Assembly (NCBI GenBank): GCA_013365365.1 | Contig: JABVXU010000307.1 | Coordinates: 1-64,000, forward strand | Length of the DNA: 64,000 nucleotides | Reading direction: 5' to 3' | Source: Cruorifilaria tuberocauda | Taxonomy: Eukaryota; Nematoda; Chromadorea; Rhabditida; Onchocercidae | Shown here: one piece after another, positions 39,294-50,400 of the stretch | How the letters are laid out: the number at the start of each line of letters is the position of its first letter | Numbering within the stretch: position 1 is the first letter of the stretch | The notes under the pieces: model-generated | The model's database searches: none | What the model was told of the DNA's origin: nothing | Seen by the model: only the letters and a program-made list of their open reading frames with translations | Position numbers and translations under genes: made by a program

Positions 39294-39308
39294 TGAGGTA
39301 GTTGGTCG
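39294..39308 (-). promoter_or_regulatory. let-7 microRNA complementary site in the presumed lin-28 3'UTR
   Basis: Read on the minus strand, the sequence CGACCAACTACCTCA pairs with let-7: nine consecutive pairs from nucleotide 1 (an 8-mer seed with A opposite position 1), one mismatch at position 10, then pairing at 11-13, a G:U at 14 and a pair at 15. It lies about 820 nt downstream of the lin-28 stop. In C. elegans and vertebrates lin-28 is a known let-7 target, and LIN-28 in turn blocks let-7 processing. Confidence 0.75.
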
Positions 39309-40127
39309 GTAGATCAAAAATGAGGTCACACATAATTCCTGAATAATTTAGACAACAATAATAGTAAGACGACAAAGTATACAACATGACAATGTAGATT
39401 AGCAAAGCTGGAATAACAAAAAGAAATCAACAATATAAAAATCATTTCAGAAAGAGAAGGAGAAGAGAAATTTGCGTTTTTAATATAAAATAGGTTTGTG
39501 ATGGAATATGTTAACTTACAAAAACTAAACATCATTTAGGCACTTCTGAATGCAAATAAAACAACAAAGATACAACCCAGCGAACTCTTATATCCTAAGC
39601 TATTCGTAATTTATAAAAAAACAGGTAACTGGATGTGAATTTCTTATAATCAAATTTGTTTTTTTTTTTAAATCATACCATTTCCGGCAATTAACCGCAA
39701 TGTCAAACACAGATCCTCCGACAATAAAACGTTAAAATTTTGACAATAACGTTATGTAATTGTTTTCAAAAATAACTGCATCTGAATGTTTTAACTGATT
39801 ACATTTCTACAACTTCCATGATTAGTAAAATGAACTGAGACTCACAGAGATGAAAATGTCATCGAAATAACATAGCTAAAAGAATCAATGTAAAAACTAG
39901 ACCGAAATAATCTGAAACAAGAGTGTATAAGTTATTATGAAATTTAAAAGAAGGTATGAAATCAAAGTGAAAATTTTGCAGTCGATGATTATACACCTTT
40001 CTTTTTGGTGACATGCTTTTTCGACGATGTCAAAAGTTTGGGAGAATCTCGTGAATTTGGTAATTATTTAAAAAAAGTTACTGCCCTTGACGATATTGTC
40101 ATTATCGATAGCGATCTCTTCCATCTT

Positions 40128-41314
40128 CTAATCGGCCTCCTTTTCTTGCGTTTTTGATTTTAATTCTTTAGTACTCTCTACTTTCGCCGCTTCCTTATCC
40201 GTATCACTTCCTTCGGCGCCGTTCTTCTTTATTTTATTACCATTCTTAAAGTTTACTTTCTTCGGGCAATCGGCGACCAAATGATCGGCTGCATGACATC
40301 CATAACACGCTTTTTCGGCTCCCACTGATGTTTTACATTTGGCTGCTGTGTGATTCCCATAGTGGCCACATTTAAAACACCTGGAATTGGGAAATGAATA
40401 AGCTATTCTTTGAAAAGCACTTTTAGATAATAAAAGAACCTCAGGCAATCTTTTACGGAATTTAAAAGGACTGAAAATCTCGTCCTACAATCTCAGCCAT
40501 CTATGAAGGCCTCTATACCTTCATGATTCAATCACTTTCATGAAAAAGGTACACACCGCAAGTGAAACCAAAAGATCCAGTCATCAAAACGTCATTTGAA
40601 TAAACAAAGAAGGGAATTATTTAGAAAAGTATTTACGAAAACTTGAATTACGTTGAAAAGTTCAATTCTTAAAGCAGAAATTCTAAAGAAGAAAATATAT
40701 CTAATCATTCACATACCTGGTGGAAAATTAGCACGGTAAAGTTAAGTCACCAGCAAAGCAAAAATTAAATTAAACTAAATTAAGCACTAGATCTTAATAG
40801 TTGCTCGTTTTCTAAATAAGAGAAAAAGATATAAATCGAACACCTTATAACATGTGATTTATTCTTTCCAAGCGGTCTGATAGAACTTCCTTTCAATTTT
40901 CCACCAGGTTCTGCACTTACGACAGCCGTTGCTTCATTGCCTTCCGGCCGCTTTCGGATCACAAAACGAACACGTTCACCGGCATCCAAACTTCGAAAAC
41001 CATCCATATTCAACTCAGACTACAAAGAGAAAAATCACAAGTGCTACTACAGTTCAAGCAACAAACAAGTCCACATCGACCTAATTTCAAAGTATGCTAC
41101 CAACAATACAATTCATCGAAGATCACAAAATAAACATGCTTCAAGCCATTTTAAGATTATTATATCATATAAAGTTCATTTCAAAAAAAATTTCACTTAC
41201 CTGATGGACGAACACGTCATTTTCACCTTCATCAGGTGTGATAAAACCATAACCCTTCAGAACATTGAACCATTTGCAGGTACCAGTCTGCGCTGCTTCT
41301 TCTCCTTCACCCAT
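40128..41314 (-). CDS. lin-28: LIN-28, cold-shock and CCHC zinc-knuckle RNA-binding protein
   Basis: Three minus-strand exons: 41314-41201, 41019-40844 and 40380-40128; 180 residues (about 227 in C. elegans). The cold-shock domain runs from about residue 10 to 85 ([27 protein letters not shown], then [15 protein letters not shown]). Two zinc knuckles follow: C98-x2-C101-x5-H107-x4-C112, with the x5 spacing I recall in C. elegans LIN-28, and C122-x2-C125-x4-H130-x4-C135. The C-terminus is Lys/Glu-rich. LIN-28 binds pre-let-7 and mRNAs and sets larval developmental timing (the heterochronic pathway). A cold-shock domain fused to paired CCHC knuckles is unique to LIN-28, so the call is firm. An ATTCAG acceptor lies 12 nt before the ATG, a likely trans-splice site. 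The tail-to-tail neighbour is thoc-3. Confidence 0.96.
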
Positions 41315-43465
41315 TGATGGTAAACACTGAATTGAAAAGAAATCGAGCTTTGAGAATACAAAATTACATATCCGACGTCTCCAAAATACATCAAAAAATA
41401 TCCACTTAACACCTCACACGTATTCACGCTTCTCTTACGGAATCCACGTCAATTATTCCATAAACATGCGATGATTCTTTGATCGTAGCTCTTCATTAGA
41501 TCACGATGATCGACCAAAACTTCAATACAATGCAAATACTTCACCTCAGTGGAATTTTTGATTAGAAAAAATGAAACCGTAACTTTCAATATTCTCTTCA
41601 TCAACTCTCGGTAACTGTTTGAGAGCTAATTCTCGGGAGTTGAATGAAAGAATGGAATTACTGAACTACTGGTATTGCTGTTGGATTCAATTGTTATTGG
41701 AATATTAGCAGAAATTACTGATTAATGAGAGAGTAAAATTTTTTGAATTGAATGAAAATAAACAAAAGAGGAAATTATAAAATTTTAAAGTTTTAGCCTT
41801 CAATTTAATTTTCAATTTAGCTTAGCTATTATAAACTAATACTAATACTTAAGTGATTCATTAAAAGATAAAGAAAAACAGAAGTAAGCAATATAAAGAC
41901 AAAAAACAAAAAATTAAATTAAAACTTATTTACAAAAAAGACAAAAACAAAATAATGAAAATCACATTCATAAAAATCCAACTTAGCCAACACGATGAAA
42001 TTTTTGTTGATTTAAACTTAACTCAATTTATTACTCTACCTGTTCATATATAACGAAAGGTATGAGTTTAATTATCAATTATTTTTATTTTCAATTATTT
42101 TTTAAATCCACAAACTTTATTTAGCTAAATATTTCATATCTGATCGATTAGAAAATTGATCGAAAAATGGATCAAAAAGTTATCATTGCGGAAAAAATCA
42201 AAGAAAACTAAATGAACAAATAATGAAAACTTTTTGATTGAAAAAATTTCTGATGATTTTTTTTTACTTTTCAATTACCTAAAGAAGAATGAATATTACT
42301 TTGAGCGTTATCTGTTTACTTGTAAACAAATTTAAACAAAAGTTTTTCAAGTTTTAACTTAAATTTTCTATTGTTTATTATCGTACTTATATGTGAATTC
42401 TAAATTTTCAAAAAGGAAAAAAATTGAATAATTAATTTTTCAGAAATTCATAAACATTTTGAGAAGAAATGACGAAAAAGAGTGGGAGAGAGAGAATTCA
42501 TGGAAGCTTCATTAAAATTTAATTACAAGCAACAAGTAATTAGCTGAAATTATTTCTGCAGTTTAAGTAATTCTCACTTTTTCCATTTTTTTTTCGTTCT
42601 TTAATGTCTATCTTTTTTAATTTCTAATCAATAATTAAATGTCATTCCTTCATTATTTGTAGTTTTCCATTTTCAATACTTTTTTTTAATCGAAATTTCT
42701 GAGAAAACAAAGAAATCAAAAGCAAATGATATTCCTATGAATCATGGATCATGGATTGTGATAGTTGATTGTGATATTTGTTAAATATTATTTTTTTTTT
42801 TAAATATTTCAATCAGAAACTTTTCTTTTTCTTTCCTTGAACTTATCACTTGTTTTCATTTTTTTAATTTAATAATAGAATACGTTTAATATTCAATTTT
42901 AGAGTTCAACTAAATGTTAACTAGCAAAATTTATTAATTAAACATTTAGAGTGATAAAGAAAATGAATCATTTGAAATCAAATTTGAAATGAAACATAAC
43001 GATCACTGAAGTAAATGAATGAATGAATTATTTAGTTAATTAATTAATTAATTAATAGCGATAGGATGTATGATTAAACTTTTCTTTTCACACAGAGAAA
43101 GCCAATACAACGTTTCTTTTCACGCAAAGAAAATCAGCACAACGTTTGTTTTCACGTAAAAAAAAAAGTCAATAGAACATTTTTTTATTTGTAATTTTCT
43201 TCGATCAAAGAAGTCAGTATTGAAAACAAAAGAAAAAAGAAAATTTAATGTCAGCGAAGCATATGTATGATTAACAATAATTGGATATTAACGAAGAAGA
43301 AGCATTCATTTTATTTCTATTTTTCGTTTTTTCTTGTATGATTTACTCTGTTCCTGCTATCATATATTGCTTTCACGAATGTTAATTATTATTTCAAACA
43401 ACTTTTCATATAATCTCTTCTATCACAAACCATTCCACTTCCACTTCGTCTTAAGTTAATATTTT

Positions 43466-43890
43466 CTAGAATTTCTAGAATTCGAATAAGTTATCATGAT
43501 AACAAAGTTAATAATTATGATTATGAAAGTAAGACTGTAGACGAATATGTTATTTCAATCAACCTATCATTTTATGTAATCTCTTTATCACAAGTCATTT
43601 GATTTCTTTTCAACTTTTCATTTTTAGCAGGGAAACAGATTTGAATAAATTATCATAATACAGTTAATAATTATGATTGTGGAATAAATTATCGTAATAC
43701 TGTAATAATTATGATTACGAAAAGTTAATATTTTAATTTCTAGAGTTTGAATAAGTTGTCGTAATACTGTAATAATTATGATTGTGAAAGTAAGACTGTA
43801 GACGAATATGTTATTTCAATCAACTTATCATTTCATGTAATCTCCTTATCACAAGTCATTCGATTTCTTTTCATGTTGATATTTTAATTT
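43466..43890. repeat. Two ~150-bp copies of a dispersed AT-rich repeat, 261 bp apart
   Basis: The first copy (about 43466-43625) and the second (about 43738-43880) share TTTCTAGA, GTAATACTGTAATAATTATG-like sequence, AAGTAAGACTGTAGACGAAT, ATGTTATTTCAATCAAC and TTATCACAAGTCATT. The stretch between them contains partial copies (GAATAAATTATCATAATACAG). A further fragment of the family is found at about 52640-52735. It could be a non-autonomous mobile element; no transposase or clean target duplication is visible. Confidence 0.65.
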
Positions 43891-44385
43891 CTAGAAGGAA
43901 AATAGATTTGAATAAGTTCTGATAGTATTATTAATAATTATAATGATTGAATTAAAATTCTAGACAAATATCTAGGGAGTGTGAAATGATTAAGAAATTA
44001 AAATTATTTTCATTGCATTATTTCTTTATTAATCATTTGAATATTTCTCATACAAAACTTTTTTAATATAAATATATAATATAATATATAATTTATATAA
44101 TATATAATTGTAATTACAGCAAGTTTTAATTTTTAATTGAAATTTGAAAGATTTTTCTTCTTGTAAATTTTATATTCAACTTTTTAAAAATAAAGTTACT
44201 TCTAAAATAAATTCTTGTTTCATTTTTTCTTTTGGACATAAATATGATTTCGATATGCAAAGTAAAATAAGAAAAATAAAAAATTTCCATTTTTGATATT
44301 TCTTTCCAATTTTTAAGCAGTATTACGATAACTTGTTCAAATCTATTTTCCTTCTAGAAATTAAAATATTAAAATTCTAACCTTT
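43878..44385. repeat. ~500-bp interval bounded by inverted copies of the repeat border
   Basis: The sequence at about 43879-43918 (ATATTTTAATTTCTAGAAGG followed by AAAATAGATTTGAATAAGTT) recurs in reverse complement at about 44328-44373 with few changes. The bounded interval includes an AT-palindromic stretch (TATATAATATATAATT, around 44085). This is the arrangement of a MITE-like element with inverted ends just upstream of the convertase. Confidence 0.6.
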
Positions 44386-44445
44386 AACCCTTAATCTAAT
44401 GTATTTTCTAACAATTCTTATTCAATTCTTTCAGGTGTAAAATTC

Positions 44446-47400
44446 ATGATTCCCTTCTTATTGATATTTCAAATTCCTAGAATTTATCCAATTCTACTAA
44501 TAACTACTAGGTTCTTTATTAGTATAATCATTACAATACCTGAATGTGCAACATTTCATCAACAGGTTTGGAATACAAATAGTGATGGAAGTAAGCTAAT
44601 CACAGTGCTACCAAATATTTTACGATTAAGTGAAAAGTTAGAGCATATAAGTATTGCTCAAAACAATGATCAGGTAATGATTGATTTTTGTTAACAAACC
44701 TTAAATTCTTTCTCAGACTGCTAGCCTTAAACTTCTTCTAATTAACCTGTTGATACCTGTCTAATTAACGAATAAATTAAACAAAGAATTCAGGAATATA
44801 AGTTATTGGACTACTAGAATTCCAGTTCATGCTTATCAGTGATTATTGATCATATTGAAATTTCATGATTGATAAATGATAAATGAATGATAATGCATGA
44901 TCTCATTTGTAACATGCTGTGAGAAAAATTAACTCATTCGGAAATGATTTTAAATCAAATTTGATTTTTTAAGATTGATGACGAAGAGGAGTACGATAAT
45001 GAATGGGTGGTGGAGATTATTGGTGGATCGGATGAAGCAAAAGATATCGCTCGGGCGGTCGGATATAAGTATATTGCACCTGTATGTTTTATGTTTCCAT
45101 GCCGCAATGTCAAAGGTTAGACAGTGAAATCTTTGATTAGAATATTTTCAAATTTTAGTTTTCTTCTATTTTCACATATCTCTAATGATTTTTAGAATGA
45201 GTAAAACAGTTTCACATATAATACTCGAAATAAATTCTATCCAATAATTTCAATTATCAAATTTAATTATTCAAGTTTAAATTCAATTTCAGATTCGTGG
45301 TTTCGATAATATTTACATTTTTTCAAAAGAAAATCACAGAGGAAAACGAAAAGCAGATAGTGAATCAACATTAGCACTTTGTCGTCATAAACATGTTTGC
45401 ATTAATTTCTTTCTTTATTTCAGGTTCTCAAATTCATTGATATTTCATTACTTATATTCTAACTTTATATAACTTTTAATTTTTTATAACTTCTAAGTTT
45501 ATACAGCTTCAACTTTATATGGCTTGTAATTTTATACAATTTCTTCTAACTTTATAAAACTTCTAACTTTATATAACTTATAATTTTATATAGCTTCTTT
45601 TAACTTTATACAACTTCTTCTAACTTTATAAATCTTCTTTTAACTTTATACAACTTCTTCTAACTTTATAAATCTTCTAATTTTATATAACTTCTAACTT
45701 TATATAACTTCTAAGTTTATATAGCTTCAACTTTAATGGCTTGTAATTTTATACAACTTCTTCTAACTTTATAAAACCTCTAACTTTGTATAACTTATAA
45801 TTTTATATAGCTTCCTCTGACTTTATATAGCTTATAATTTCATACAACTTCTTCTAACTTTATAAAACTTCTAACTTTATATAACTTATAATTTTATATA
45901 ACTTCTTCTAACTTTATAAAACTTTTTGTAACTCCTATTCATCTTGCTATATAGCTTCATCACATTTTTCAACATATTCGAAATTTCTCCTATTTTTTCT
46001 TCAGTAAAATTTTCAAATTGCAAAATATCTGAACAAATGTGCTTCAATAGATTCAACTTTATAGCTTATTGTTAAAGAGAGAGAGAGAGAGAGAGAGAAG
46101 AAAAAGTAAGCAAAAATAGATTAAGTTTTTTTCTTCCTGCTTCAAAACCAGTCCTTCATTTCTTTCTTCTACGAAAGAGATTTGTTTTAAAGGTACTTTG
46201 GGCAGAGCAACAACGAGTTCATAAACGTTTTAAGCGTGATCATCATATCGATGCCATTTCTACATCTGTTCACGATACCAATTATAACAATAATATTTTT
46301 TTTAACGATCCGTTCTGGCCTGAACAATGGAATTTGGTTGTGTATTTCATTTTCATACCTAATATTATCATCTAAATTGCTAGCTGAAACAAATCATTTC
46401 TTGAAAGTTACTCTCTTTTTTTTTGCCGTAAAGTGAGAAAAGAAAAGAAATTTATGAAAATGATAAGATTTGTGATGATAATTTCAAAATTAACATGATA
46501 TGATATGATAAATTTTAATACGTTAAATTTCATACTATAAATGAATAATTATAGAGGATAATTTGTCTCATTTTAAATAAATTCATTTAATTTTAAATTT
46601 ATTTAATAAAGAATGGATAATGATTGGTTGATTAATTGATCAATGATTAATTGATTAATGGATAATAATTAATTATATGTGAACGATATTTGAAATGAAA
46701 TAAAGAAATTAAAATTATAATTGATTAAAATTTGAATTAGCGATTTATTTACCATGTAAAAATTGCATAATGATATTTCTATGAGTGAAAGTCAACGGAT
46801 TCAGAAAAGTTCAAGAACCGTAAATGGTCAACCGATCAGTATGCATGTGACGAAAGCTTGGGAACTCGGTTACACCGGAAAAGGTGTCGTCGTGACAATA
46901 CTGGTTAAAAATTTATTGTTAAATATTTTACGAACTTTTCTTAGAGCATTTAATTGTTATCATATATACGATTAAATTACTCTTATCATATATTCCGTCA
47001 AATCCGTTATATTAATTCTGCCGGAATAAATTCGTGAAATTATCAAAATTGCATTTTCTTCTTTTAATCACACTTGCAACTTTCAATAATGGCAAAGTTA
47101 CAGATCAAACAATGGTTCAGTTAATCTGACTGATAAACTGATAAATCTGATAAATAACTTGATAAATCAGTCATGGATTTAATTAGCACCTAATGACTGA
47201 AACTTTGTTACTATCAGAAGATGCAAAGTTATTTACATGAAACAAAACTTTTCTGGAATTCGGTTATCCTTAATTCGTCATGAGATGCTTTGTTAGCTAT
47301 GATAAGCTGTTTATCTTGGAATGAAATTCAAAATATGATAAATGATAAAATTTATAGCTGATTGATAATTTTCATTTTCAGGATGATGGCATACAGCACA

Positions 47401-50400
47401 ATCATACAGATATTGCTAGCAACTATGTTCGTTTTCGATAGTTATCGGAATTTAAAGTACCAGTAAATCATAAGTAAAATGAGTTTCAAGAATTTAAATT
47501 TAAAAAGTTCAAAAAAAATTTAAGCATACTATTAACATTTAGCCTAATGCTGACCAGCTTCTAATGACAATCGTTTATTTTTAGGATCCTCAGGCTTCAT
47601 ATGATTTGTGTTATGATTTTTCAGGATCCTCAGGCTTCATATGATTTAAATGATAACGATCCTGATCCAATGCCTAAATTTGACGCATTGAACAGGTGAA
47701 TTCTTTGGTGTAGCATTTTCGGTGAAACGGAATTTAGTATCAGGAAAAATGCATGGAGGAAAATTTAATCGAATTTTTGAATTTTTAGGCATGGTACTCG
47801 TTGTGCTGGTGAAGTTGCAATGACGCCGAATAATTCATTTTGTGGCGTCGGTATAGCGTATAATGCAAAAATAGGAGGTATTGAAATGCATTTTACCTAT
47901 GATTATACCTTCCCTAAATAAAGCATGGCATGGTTTTACTGTTTCAACGTTGTCAACAACTTCTCGAAACTATTCTTAACTTTTTATCTTGTATTAATTA
48001 CATCTTATCACTGATATTATCTTATCATATCATATCATATCTTGTTATCATATAAACAAATCAAATAATTAAACTAAAGATTCTTTCAGAAAAACTTTTT
48101 CAATGATTCATCACTTATATTTTTCCTCATACTCTTATAGCTAATTTGTACTTTAATGTTTATCTTAACAGTTTATCTTTGTCTCAGATAACTTATCTAA
48201 TGTACTTACCATATCTTCAATTCTATCACAATTTAATTTTCTCATCTTTGTGAACCTCTGTCCTTTTGTGAGTATTACTTTGTAAGTATTAGTATTACTG
48301 GATTAATACCTAAATTAATGAATGAATCAGTAAGAAGCCGTAGCTAACGGCTTCGGTATGCTATTGTACACGAAGTTATTGTAAGTGTATTAGCTATTCA
48401 CCTAGGGTTACGATTACTCTTTTTAACTGATTGATATTATTGTGAGTTCGGAATGAAGCATTCATATCCACTTGATACGATCGGCGGAGAGTTCAATTTT
48501 CACTTAACTGTGTCATGATTCAATGACACTCAGTCAAACTCAAATGACTTATTGTCTGTGAATTCCGAATTTCAATTTTAATTTTAAATTTCTAAATGAT
48601 CGATTCCATTAACAGTTCTGCTAATTATCAGTATCCAATGATTGATCCTATGAATAGTTTCTGCTTATTATCTAAATGATTGATTTGATCAGCAGTTTTC
48701 CCTTATGTAATTTTTACAGGTGTACGAATGTTAGGCGGTAAAGTTACAGATCGAATAGAAGCGGAAGCTCTAAGTTATAACATCGATCATATCGATATCT
48801 TTTCCGCTAGTTGGGGCCCAATGGATGATGGAAAAACGGTTGAGGGTCCTGGAAGACTAACACAAGAAGCTATCCTAAAAGGCATTCAACAAGTATTGAA
48901 TTAACCAAAAATACATTTCATATATTGCAAATATGAAATTCATGGATAAATTTTGTAGTTGAGATTAAAATAATAATCGATTTATAGTGATAATGTTTAA
49001 TCAGTATAAACCGATGATTTTTTAGGTAATATTGATTGTAAGATCCTTAACCTTTGACTTTTAGCTATTTTCTAATTAAAGCATAATCGTTTACTAACTG
49101 CTTTATTGAAAATAGTTACTTGAATGTTAAGCGGTAAAGTTGCAAGTTGAATAAAAGTAAAGTTAGAGATCGAATAAAAGTAAAGTTACAGATGTATAGA
49201 TCGCAATAAAGTTACAGATTGAAAAATGATTGAAATCTTTCTAGGGTCGTAATGGTAAAGGTGTTATTTACGTTTGGGCATCCGGTAATGGCGGTATGCA
49301 AGATGATGATTGTGGTTGTGATGGTTACATGGATAGTATTTACACGTTATCGGTATCAAGTGTAACAAAAGATGGTACCTCACCATGGTACGCGGAAAAA
49401 TGTGCTGCCACCTTAACATCCACATTCTCGAATGGTCATCATGCAAAGCAAATGATTGTATGCTAAATTGTTAAAAATAGTTAAAGTTCTTTATAAATTC
49501 TTCATATTGGATACCTGGATAATTATTACCTTGAGAATTTTAGTATTATGCATGGTACCATTTTAATTTCGCAAAATTTTGACAGAAAATACAAGAGAAA
49601 AATCAAAAACCTTAACTGTAAAAAAAATGAATTTAGCATAAATTTAACTTTAGCTTTTTATTTCAAGACAACAACTGATGTCGAAAATAAATGTACCGGA
49701 ACTTTTGCCGGAACATCAGCATCAGCTCCAATGGCAGCAGCAGTTATTGCTCTTGGCTTAGACGCAAAGTTTGTTAAAATTTTTTAATTAATTATGATTA
49801 ATTATTAATTATGACCAATTATAATTAGTTTCCACTGATTTGTTTTTTTTAATATTTAATAAACAATTCTTTGATATGATAAATATAAAATTAATAATTC
49901 ATCAAATGGAATAGACGTTTTAATTAATTCTGATAATTATAATGAATAATATAATCATTGATTTTGATAATTATAATGAATAATATAATCATTAATTGTG
50001 ATAATTATAATCAATAATATAGTTTGTATCAAATAATTCTGATACTTATAATCAATAATATAATCAATTAATAATTAATCATAATCACTGTAATATAATC
50101 TTCTAATTTTAATATAATCTTGTAATCATTATAATCTTCGTTGATTTTAAAATAAAATGATTTTTTTTTAAAAACATTTTAAAATGAAATTGCTTTTTTT
50201 ATTGGATAATGTTAATGAATATCATAGATCAATGATTATTATAATATTTTCCTAATTATCTCTGATTGTTTTAATTTATGTTAAATCAGAAGTGCGAAAT
50301 ATGCTAAATATAAATACTAAGTTCAAGAATATCATGAAGAAAGTAACTGACGAATGTTCTGATCAAAGTAAATGAAAAATAAGTTTACAAACTAAACATT

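Larger units (their letters stand above)
38614..40127. other. Shared 3' region between thoc-3 and lin-28
   Basis: Tail-to-tail spacer of 1.5 kb with no coding signal. The right part reads as the lin-28 3'UTR on the minus strand, with a let-7 complementary site and a poly(A) signal listed separately. The small minus-strand frame at 39326-39535 lies inside this presumed UTR, and I do not call it. Confidence 0.6.
41315..44445. other. Head-to-head spacer between lin-28 and the proprotein convertase
   Basis: About 3.1 kb without a supportable gene, expected to contain both promoters. It holds a ~33-bp tandem repeat at about 43078-43180 (CGTTTCTTTTCACGCAAAGA type), a dispersed AT-rich repeat family at 43466-43890 and an inverted copy of its border near 44330-44385, listed separately. 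Confidence 0.6.

Noticed and set aside
39294..39315. A let-7 family microRNA gene on the plus strand
   Set aside because: The plus strand begins TGAGGTAG, but it diverges from let-7 after position 13 and no complementary arm is visible within about 60 nt on either side; the target-site reading on the lin-28 transcript fits better.
46763..46804. Convertase exon start further upstream ([13 protein letters not shown])
   Set aside because: The frame is open, but no AG acceptor in the right phase precedes it; the CAG at 46804 joins in phase and gives a normal spacing to the catalytic domain.
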